From positions 8,867 to 72,866 of the forward strand of contig CAMTVQ010000012.1 of the NCBI GenBank assembly GCA_947085255.1: a stretch of 64,000 nucleotides of DNA. Reading direction: 5' to 3'. Below, piece after piece: positions 55,501 through 60,728 of this stretch; the first letter of the stretch is position 1, and every line of letters begins with the position of its first letter. The position numbers were made by a program, and so were the translations under genes. Origin of the DNA: CAMTVQ01 sp947085255 (GTDB taxonomy: Bacteria > Bacteroidota > Bacteroidia > Sphingobacteriales > Sphingobacteriaceae). The notes under the pieces were generated by a model that was not told the origin of the DNA, did no database searches, and was given only the letters and a program-made list of their open reading frames with translations.

Positions 55501-56388
55501 ATTAGGGTAAGCACTGATAAAGAAAGGAGCTTTTTCAGAAAGTTCTTCTAAATAAGGACGCATGTCTTTTGCTCCCAATGCACAATTCAAACCAATACTT
55601 AATAAATCTACGTGTGCTACCGAATTTAGAAAAGCTTCTACCGTTTGTCCCGATAGAGTACGTCCGCTGGCATCAGTTATGGTGCCAGAAATCATCACGG
55701 GTAAACTTCTGCCTTTTTCGGCAAATACATTTTGTACAGCTACCAATCCTGCTTTAGAATTTAAGGTATCGGTAATGGTTTCGAAAAGTAATAAATCAGC
55801 ACCGCCATCCATCAATCCACGTACTTGCTCGCTATAGGCTGCAACCAATTGATCGAAACTCAAAGCTCTAAAACCTGGGTTGTTTACATCCGGCGACATA
55901 GACAGCAACTTGGTGGTAGGTCCCATAGCTCCGGCTACGAATTTTTGGTTGCCAGTTTCCGGTTGCCGGTTGCCAGTCTGGTAGTACTTCTCAATAGCAC
56001 TTCTTGCTACTTTCGCCGCGGCTACGTTTAGGTCATAACAAATATGTTCCAAATCATAATCGGCCATGGATACCGAGTTGCTGCTAAACGAGTTAGTTTC
56101 AATAATATCAGCACCAGCATTTAGATAACGCAGGTGTATTTCTTCAATAATATCTGGGCGGGTAAGGCATAGCAAGTCATTGTTCCCTTTTTGATCTTGG
56201 TGAAAATCTTTAAACTGTTCACCTCTAAAATCAGCCTCTGTTAAGTTATATCCTTGAATCAACGAACCCATAGCACCGTCGATAACAAGAATGCGTTCCT
56301 CGAGAATTTCGGTTATGGATTGTCGGTTAACTGTTGCCTGTTGCCTGTTGCCTGTTGTCGGTTGTCGGTTGTCGGTTTGTTCGTTCAT
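52597..56388 (-). CDS. metH: Cobalamin-dependent methionine synthase with repeat-derived inserts
   Basis: 1263 residues against about 1227 in E. coli. Order: homocysteine domain (about 25-350, zinc Cys in 'LNCALGAKDM' and 'GGCCGTTPEH'), pterin domain ('NVGERTNVTGSKKFL', 'IMIDSSKFEVIEAGLK'), cap, B12 domain ('VKGDVHDIGKNIVG', the DxHxxG His that binds cobalt) and AdoMet activation domain ('RPAPGYPACPDH'). It methylates homocysteine using methyl-THF. Three stretches are foreign to the family: 'TDNRQPTTGNRQQATVNRQ' at the N-terminus, 'QTGNRQPETGNQ' at about 136-148, and 'TGNRQRATDNGQQTTDNRQQ' at about 1040-1060. Each is encoded by a GTTGCCGGT-type repeat in frame. All lie in surface loops or at the end, so the enzyme is probably active. 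Confidence 0.95.
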   Translation of the reverse strand: MNEQTDNRQPTTGNRQQATVNRQSITEILEERILVIDGAMGSLIQGYNLTEADFRGEQFKDFHQDQKGNNDLLCLTRPDIIEEIHLRYLNAGADIIETNSFSSNSVSMADYDLEHICYDLNVAAAKVARSAIEKYYQTGNRQPETGNQKFVAGAMGPTTKLLSMSPDVNNPGFRALSFDQLVAAYSEQVRGLMDGGADLLLFETITDTLNSKAGLVAVQNVFAEKGRSLPVMISGTITDASGRTLSGQTVEAFLNSVAHVDLLSIGLNCALGAKDMRPYLEELSEKAPFFISAYPNAGLPNQFGEYDQDAHEMGHQIEDFLKAGFLNIVGGCCGTTPEHIQRIAELAAKSKPRKKVEADTLMHLSGLEPVTVRPESNFMNVGERTNVTGSKKFLRLIKDGNYDEALSIARDQVEGGAQVIDINMDEGMLDAVEAMTTFLNLVAAEPDIARVPIMIDSSKFEVIEAGLKCIQGKGIVNSISLKEGEAAFIHHANIVKQYGAAVIVMAFDEAGQADTYNRRIEICERAYRILVDKVGFTPQDIIFDPNIFPVATGMEEHRLNALDFFNATKWIKTNLPHAKVSGGVSNVSFSFRGNDHMREAIHAAFLYHAIKNGMDMGIVNPAQLQIYDEIPKDLLELVEDVLLNRREDATERLITHAETLKGKDKAEDNKEAAEWRNGTVQERLTHSLVKGITDFIDEDVEACRQQFDRSLEVIEGPLMTGMNVVGDLFGSGKMFLPQVVKSARVMKKAVAYLEPYLLEEKKLNGNTQKNAGKILMATVKGDVHDIGKNIVGVVLACNNYEIVDMGVMVPAEKILQKAKEENVDIIGLSGLITPSLDEMVHMAKEMERQGFTIPLMIGGATTSRIHTAVKIDPHYSGSVIHVNDASRSVTVASSLLSKDQQVAYIDTIKEEYKTQRETFLNKKSTKVYVPIDAARAEKTPIDWAASTITTPQFLGNKVFDNFPLEELVPYIDWTPFFHTWELRGSYPRILKDDIVGVEATKLFDDAQTLLKEVVAKKLLTARAVIGFYEAHSVGDDIQLSVTGNRQRATDNGQQTTDNRQQVTIHTLRQQAEKAKGEPYYALSDFIAPKETGIQDYWGGFAVTAGIGLDELVAMYEKQHDDYNSIMIKALADRLAEAFAEKMHELVRKEYWGHDKTEQLSNEELIAEKYNGIRPAPGYPACPDHTEKRTLFDLLEAEKNTGIELTDSFAMYPASSVSGFYFSHPQSRYFGLGKIDKDQVQEYAQRKGMSIETVERWLSPNLGY
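53200..53278. repeat. In-frame repeat inside metH, activation domain
   Basis: A run of GTTGTCGGTTATCAG-, TGTTGCCCGTTGTC- and TGTTGCCGGTAACTGATAAC-like words encodes the insert between 'DDIQL' and 'TLRQQ'. The family has about 15 residues here, so this copy adds some 12-15. Confidence 0.8.
55947..55984. repeat. In-frame repeat inside metH, homocysteine domain
   Basis: GGTTGCCAGTTTCCGGTTGC and the following GGTTGCCAGTCTGG encode 'TGNRQPETGNQ' just before the conserved 'FVAGAMGPT'. Confidence 0.75.
56319..56380. repeat. In-frame repeat at the metH N-terminus
   Basis: TGTTGCC is repeated at 7-bp steps (TGTTGCCTGTTGCCTGTTGC) and then GTTGTCGGTTGTCGG, giving 'TDNRQPTTGNRQQATVNRQ'. The first conserved MetH residues start after this ('ITEILEERILVIDGAMG'). 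Confidence 0.8.
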
Positions 56389-56744
56389 TTCAAAGTTTCA
56401 TAATAGCGAATAAATCCGCTTAGTAATTTTCTAGTAATCTCTATTTCTTTCAGTAAGTTATCTAATATTTGAGTAGTAAAATACCCCAAATCAAAACTCA
56501 AATAACAGTGTGCTTCAAGTTCATATAACGAACCTCGGGCTATATGCAAAAACTGAATAGTATCTTTTGGATGATTTCTGCCGCACCCCTCAGCTATGTT
56601 AGAGGGAACGGATATTGCAGCTCTACGTATTTGACTTTTTAATCCGAACACTTCCTCCTTTGGAAAAGGTGCAGAATGTATATAAACTGAGCTTACTAAT
56701 TTTCTTGCCTCTACCCAAACGTCTAATTCGGTATATGATTTCAT
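56385..56744 (-). CDS. Four-helix-bundle protein (23S rRNA intervening-sequence family)
   Basis: 119 residues from the ATG at 56744, 'MKSYTELDVWVEARKLVSS'. An upstream extension to 56891 would run through the riboswitch and the leader repeat and is rejected. 'GLKSQIRRAAISVPSNIAEG' and 'QFLHIARGSLYELEAHCYLS' are diagnostic of the four-helix-bundle family first seen in 23S rRNA intervening sequences (TIGR02436-like), related to the bAvd protein of diversity-generating retroelements. Its function is unknown. It lies between the SAM-I riboswitch and metH, overlapping the metH start by 4 bp, so it would be controlled by SAM. Confidence 0.9.
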   Translation of the reverse strand: MKSYTELDVWVEARKLVSSVYIHSAPFPKEEVFGLKSQIRRAAISVPSNIAEGCGRNHPKDTIQFLHIARGSLYELEAHCYLSFDLGYFTTQILDNLLKEIEITRKLLSGFIRYYETLK

Positions 56745-56773
56745 GGTTTTATCTATACAAATACTCAATAATA

Positions 56774-56826
56774 GGTAACCGATAATGTGCAACTGGTAAC
56801 AGACAACACGTAACCGATAACTGAAT
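56774..56826. repeat. Palindromic-type repeat in the leader of the methionine operon
   Basis: AGGTAACCGATAATGTGCAA, then CTGGTAACAGACAACACGTA and ACCGATAACTGAAT, lie between the riboswitch and the first gene. Same family as the copies in and beside metH. Confidence 0.75.
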
Positions 56827-56851
56827 ATTAAAAAAGTCGAGGTTTTTCTTT

Positions 56852-56951
56852 CCTTATCTTCTCCCACCTTTGGCGGGATAGAATTTAGCACCTTGTTAGC
56901 ACAGGTTGCTAAGACTTCGTAGGGTCTAGTCCCTCCGTCTTTCTTAATAAG
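56852..56951 (-). promoter_or_regulatory. SAM-I (S-box) riboswitch
   Basis: Read on the minus strand, the P1 arms are CTTATTAAG and GATAAGG. The core AGACGGAGGGACTAGACCCT is followed by AGTCTTAGCAACC, matching the S-box consensus GGAGGGACTGGCCC and GGCAACC. The P4 stem is CCCGCC / GGTGGG. SAM binding is expected to turn the operon off. The output switch (terminator or ribosome masking) is unclear: a weak AAAAACCTCGACTTTTTT stretch follows. Confidence 0.93.
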
Positions 56952-57149
56952 CGCTACAAAGGTGCGAAAAAACTTTTAATATTCCTTGTTACATGTAGCA
57001 GAAGTGCTTGTTTAGTTCAGAAAATGCCTTGAGTAGGTATAGATTCTCCTGTCATTGAAAAATGTATATTCGCAGTCAAGTAATCATATAAATTTTCCTT
57101 GTTGCAGGTATGTGCTTTGTATCGAGGTCTTAAATCAAATTATTTTGGC

Positions 57150-58895
57150 ATGAATGCATTCAAGATGGGCATCTTCTTATTACTAGTGGCTTGTTCTCTA
57201 CAAGTATCCGCTAGTACTGGAAAAATCACAGCAAAAGAAACTGGAAAGAAAATAGCGGTAATCGATCTGAAAATGGCGAATGGAGCCTATGATTCGGCTA
57301 TCTATTTAATCGATCAATTGTATCCACAACTGAGTGATACCAGCTTTTATAATCGTGCTTATCTGATGGATGGTAAACTACAGATCTATGTCCAAACAGA
57401 TAAATTAAAAGACGCAATCAATGCGGGATTGATAGGGTTGATGTATGCCGAAAAGCAGCAAGATTTAAATTTGAATTTAATCTTGTGTAATGATATAGCC
57501 TATGCTTATCAGCTGATGCAAGATACTGCAAAGAACATAAAGTATGCTGAATTAGCCTTGCAAATAGCTCAAAAATTAAATGATAAGACGCAGCTGAATT
57601 TGACCTATGGTAATTTAGCAAACTCTTATTCAATTTATCGTATCCATTTAAATAGGGCCGTTGAATTGTATGGGTTATCGTATCAATTATCAAAGGAATT
57701 GAACGATTATAATGGTATGGGGGCCGTATTAAGCTCTGTAGGTTATTTATATAAATTGAAAGGCGATTATACGAAGGCAAAAAAATACATGTTGAAGGCA
57801 CTAGACATCTTTAATGACTATTACTTTGCAGAAGGGCTAATTAGTACTTGGGGGAAATTAGGTAATTTGTATACCAATGAATTGAAGAACCCCAATAAGG
57901 CTATCCCTTTATTAATCGATGCAATAGCATTAGCTAAACTTAAAAAAATAGAAATCTACAATATCAATCTTCATTATCTATTAGCCGATGCCTACAAAAA
58001 AGCGGGTAGGTATAAAGAAGCGTATGAAACACAGGAGTTGTTTTTTGAATACGAGAAGAAAAATAGAAGTGCAGAGGTAAAGAAAGAAGTTGTCGCCCTA
58101 GATGCAAAATACGAAACCGAAAAAAAGAACCTTCAAATTGGAGCATTGGAAGAAAATCAAACAGCACAAGCCAAAATTAAGTGGCTATTATTAGGAGGTA
58201 TCGTAATGGCTTTATTAGCTTCTTTATTTTCCTACCGTGCTTTCCGAAATAAACAAAAGTATTCATTGGTATTAGCCGCTGAAGATAAGCGTAAGGAGTT
58301 ATTGCTACAAGAAATTCACCATCGGGTAAATAATAATTTGCAAATCATTTCCAGTTTATTAGAGCTTCAAGCCGATGAAAGTAATAATAACGTAGTTCAG
58401 GAGTATTTACAACAAAGCCAAAGTCGTATTCAATCTTTATCTGCCTTGCATGAATTATTGCACGAAAACAATACAACAGCCGATGTAAACATGAAAGAAT
58501 ACTTACAAAAAGTAGTGTTATTTCACGAAGATATGCTGCATTTACTAACGGGAAAAGTAGTTCTTGAAACAGAAATTGCTACTGAAAGTGTTCCTGCCCG
58601 TACAGCGGTATCAATCGGATTAATTGTAAACGAGTTAGTAACAAACGCGGTGAAATATGCCTTTCCCAATGAAAGAGGAGGAAAAATCAGCATTAAATTC
58701 AGTCAGGAAGACAGCAATACCTGTTTACTTACTGTAAGTGATAATGGAGTTGGAATGGCCGATAAGCCTTCAGATAAAGGAACCAACTTGGGCTTAAATC
58801 TAATCAACATTTTAACCGAACAGTTGAATGGTATTATGAATGTAAAATCGGGTAATGGAACTACCTTTGAGCTGCGATTTAATCCAGCTGTTTAA
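57150..58895 (+). CDS. TPR-containing sensor histidine kinase (HisKA_2 type)
   Basis: 581 residues from the ATG at 57150; TTG codons at 57099-57102 would add 17 residues before the signal peptide 'MGIFLLLVACSLQVSAS'. TPR-like helices fill residues about 40-330. One membrane span follows ('IKWLLLGGIVMALLASLFSY'). The kinase part has the HisKA_2 motif 'LLLQEIHHRVNNNLQIISSL' (phospho-His) and an ATPase with 'IGLIVNELVTNAVKYAFPNE' and 'DNGVGMAD' and 'GLNLINILTEQL'. It is a TPR sensor of the periplasm and pairs with the next LytTR response regulator. Confidence 0.92.
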   Translation: MNAFKMGIFLLLVACSLQVSASTGKITAKETGKKIAVIDLKMANGAYDSAIYLIDQLYPQLSDTSFYNRAYLMDGKLQIYVQTDKLKDAINAGLIGLMYAEKQQDLNLNLILCNDIAYAYQLMQDTAKNIKYAELALQIAQKLNDKTQLNLTYGNLANSYSIYRIHLNRAVELYGLSYQLSKELNDYNGMGAVLSSVGYLYKLKGDYTKAKKYMLKALDIFNDYYFAEGLISTWGKLGNLYTNELKNPNKAIPLLIDAIALAKLKKIEIYNINLHYLLADAYKKAGRYKEAYETQELFFEYEKKNRSAEVKKEVVALDAKYETEKKNLQIGALEENQTAQAKIKWLLLGGIVMALLASLFSYRAFRNKQKYSLVLAAEDKRKELLLQEIHHRVNNNLQIISSLLELQADESNNNVVQEYLQQSQSRIQSLSALHELLHENNTTADVNMKEYLQKVVLFHEDMLHLLTGKVVLETEIATESVPARTAVSIGLIVNELVTNAVKYAFPNERGGKISIKFSQEDSNTCLLTVSDNGVGMADKPSDKGTNLGLNLINILTEQLNGIMNVKSGNGTTFELRFNPAV

Positions 58896-58910
58896 GGTGA
58901 GTAAATAATT

Positions 58911-59035
58911 TTAACCACATAGAATCATAGTAAGAGCGCAGCTTTTGCTATGATTTCTTTTATAGGTTTCAAAATATGATTACATATAGAAAATAAAATA
59001 TCTAATTATAAAAACCTATGTTTCTATGTGGTTAG
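58911..59035. repeat. Inverted-repeat element (TTAACCACATAGAA type) between kinase and regulator
   Basis: TTAACCACATAGAATCATAG (58911-58930) and CTATGTTTCTATGTGGTTAG (59016-59035) are complements at 18 of 20 places. An inner hairpin AATCATAG / CTATGATT (58923-58930, 58948-58955) lies inside. The 125-bp element has no coding content. Confidence 0.75.
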
Positions 59036-59080
59036 ATAAAAGATTTTAAGAAGTGTAGTTAAATTATATAGTTGAAAAGC

Positions 59081-59800
59081 ATGCCTATAAATACTAAACA
59101 TATCTTAATAGTTGAAGATGAACTCATCATCGCCAATAATATTGCGAATATTTTACGCAAGGCGGGATACTTATCTGTTGCTATGGCAAATACAGTCCCA
59201 AAAGCAATTAGTTCTTTAGAAGAAAAACGACCGTTGGTTGTTATCACCGATATTATGCTCGGCCAACCACAATCGGGTTTGGATTTAGGAGAAGTTTTAT
59301 CAAAAAAATACCACATCCCCTTTATTTATATCACTTCTTTTGCGAATGCAGAAATAGTAGAACAAGCTAAACAAACACGACCTAATGCCTATATTGTAAA
59401 ACCATTTAAGGCAGAAGACCTATTAATTGCGATTGAGCTTGCTTTATTTAATGCTCAAATTAATGAACCCGAAACTCCTAAAGAAGAGGGAGAATTATTG
59501 ATTAAAGACGGACGCGTATTTATCAATTTATTGTTTAGTAGTATTTTATGGCTGGAAGCAGATGATAATTATACCCTTATACATGTGCATAATAATAAAA
59601 CCCGTGTAATACGTACACCCCTGCGCGAACTTCAAGAGCAATTGCCGCCTCAGCAATTCATGCGTATTCATAAATCGTATATCGTAAACCGCTTGCATAT
59701 CAAAGAAATTGCGACTGATCATGTTCGTATCACAGATCAAAAGCTACCTATTAGTCGCAGTTACAGCAAGGAAGTGAAGGAAATTATTAGTAGTCATTAG
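59081..59800 (+). CDS. LytTR-family response regulator
   Basis: About 239 residues from ATG 59081; a TTG three codons earlier is weaker. The REC domain has 'HILIVEDELIIANN', the phospho-acceptor Asp in 'LVVITDIMLGQPQSGLDLG' and Lys in 'AYIVKPFKAEDLL'. A LytTR domain (residues about 140-239) carries 'ILWLEADDNYTLIHVHNN', 'MRIHKSYIVNRLHIKEI' and 'LPISRSYSKEVKEII'. It should be phosphorylated by the upstream TPR kinase and bind direct-repeat DNA sites. Confidence 0.94.
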   Translation: MPINTKHILIVEDELIIANNIANILRKAGYLSVAMANTVPKAISSLEEKRPLVVITDIMLGQPQSGLDLGEVLSKKYHIPFIYITSFANAEIVEQAKQTRPNAYIVKPFKAEDLLIAIELALFNAQINEPETPKEEGELLIKDGRVFINLLFSSILWLEADDNYTLIHVHNNKTRVIRTPLRELQEQLPPQQFMRIHKSYIVNRLHIKEIATDHVRITDQKLPISRSYSKEVKEIISSH

Positions 59801-60129
59801 TTATTCTATTGGTTCACTGGTTTATTAGTTCATTAGGAATTAGCTCCGTATAAACGACAAGTCTTACTAACATGCTTCCCTTTTCATAGGCACACCAGCC
59901 TTACAATGCCTTACTTGACATGCATGCAAGAATGCAATCTGTCTTTATATTATGAGATTCAGGCTCATCCCAAGCTACACTTCCGTTCGCTATGACACAC
60001 AACTAATAAACCAGTAAACGAATTCGCACTTCACCCACATAACTACGCACTTCACCCCATTATTTATCAGCTTTAGTTACTAAGCCTCATTTTCGCCTTT
60101 GAAAATTTAGCTAAACTAATTCTCTATAA
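59801..60129. other. 329-bp non-coding gap with inverted repeat and LytTR-like boxes
   Basis: I see no reading frame that looks real. A perfect 15-bp inverted pair ACTGGTTTATTAGTT / AACTAATAAACCAGT lies at 59816-59830 and 60001-60015, 170 bp apart. The TTCACCC boxes (60030 and 60051) follow. The space before them (59840-60000) holds nothing I can assign. Confidence 0.7.
60030..60058 (+). promoter_or_regulatory. Candidate LytTR operator upstream of the orphan LytTR gene
   Basis: TTCACCCACATA starts at 60030 and TTCACCCCAT at 60051, so the two TTCACCC boxes are 21 bp (two helical turns) apart, as for LytTR dimers on direct repeats. The first box begins 100 bp before the ATG at 60130. The same arrangement occurs at 60625-60653. 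Confidence 0.55.
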
Positions 60130-60480
60130 ATGAAGATTGAGTCAGTCGTTACCGAATCAGAAAGAGCTAAAAGCGAAGAAAAATTACTCGTAAAGGACGG
60201 TCGGGTATTTATCAAATTAGCTCATAGTGCTATTTTATGGTTAGAAGCCGATGATAATTATACAATAATCCATGTTGCAAACGATAAAAACAGAGTAGTA
60301 CGTACTTCTCTTCGCGAGTTGCAAAAGCAATTACCTCTTCAACAGTTTATACAAATTCATAAATCGTACATCGTTAATTGTATTCATATTAATGAATGGA
60401 CTTCAACCTATGTGATCATCACCGAACAAAAACTACCCATAAGTCGCAGTTACAGCAAAAGAGTAAAGGAACTGTTGTAG
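60130..60480 (+). CDS. Orphan LytTR DNA-binding protein without receiver domain
   Basis: 116 residues: a short polar leader then one LytTR domain ('ILWLEADDNYTIIHVANDKN', 'QIHKSYIVNCIHINEW', 'LPISRSYSKRVKEL'). About 70 of 98 aligned residues equal the C-terminal half of the response regulator at 59081-59800, so it is a recent partial duplicate that lost REC. Lacking a phosphorylation site, it may compete with, or heterodimerise on, the same sites. The next gene is the giant secreted protein. Confidence 0.9.
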   Translation: MKIESVVTESERAKSEEKLLVKDGRVFIKLAHSAILWLEADDNYTIIHVANDKNRVVRTSLRELQKQLPLQQFIQIHKSYIVNCIHINEWTSTYVIITEQKLPISRSYSKRVKELL

Positions 60481-60507
60481 CTGTTAGTCATTAGCTCTTA
60501 GCCTTTA

Positions 60508-60590
60508 GCTAATTCGCACATCAACTAATTTGCACATCATCAAATTAATTTGCACCCTCCTACGCGGGCAAGCATCTGCCATCTGCACAT
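60508..60590. repeat. TGCACAT-rich interspersed repeat, accB-accC family
   Basis: GCTAATTCGCACATCAACTA, then AATTTGCACATCATCAAATT and AATTTGCACC, followed by ATCTGCACATTATC, resemble the arms of the repeat at 15711-15789. Seen between the orphan LytTR gene and the giant-protein promoter. Confidence 0.5.
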
Positions 60591-60624
60591 TATCAAATCA
60601 ACGAATCACCAAATCAATTTACCG

Positions 60625-60653
60625 TTCACCCACATATTCCCGTCATTCACCCC
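60625..60653 (+). promoter_or_regulatory. Candidate LytTR operator upstream of the giant protein gene
   Basis: TTCACCCACATA at 60625 and TTCACCCCAT at 60646 repeat the pair at 60030 with the same 21-bp step. The first box begins 104 bp before the ATG at 60729. Fixed letters shared outside the boxes are the CG between them and the CAT after each. Confidence 0.55.
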
Positions 60654-60728
60654 ATTTTTTTCTATACCGATGAAGGGTAATGCACCTTCGTACTGAAATT
60701 AATTTTTTAACAATTATAACTCAGTATC

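Noticed and set aside
52504..56826. CRISPR array in the metH region
   Set aside because: The repeats are irregular, have no unique spacers of even length, are partly coding, and no cas gene is present.
56745..56891. Longer start for the four-helix-bundle protein
   Set aside because: The extra 49 residues read through the SAM riboswitch and the leader repeat, and the family begins at 56744.
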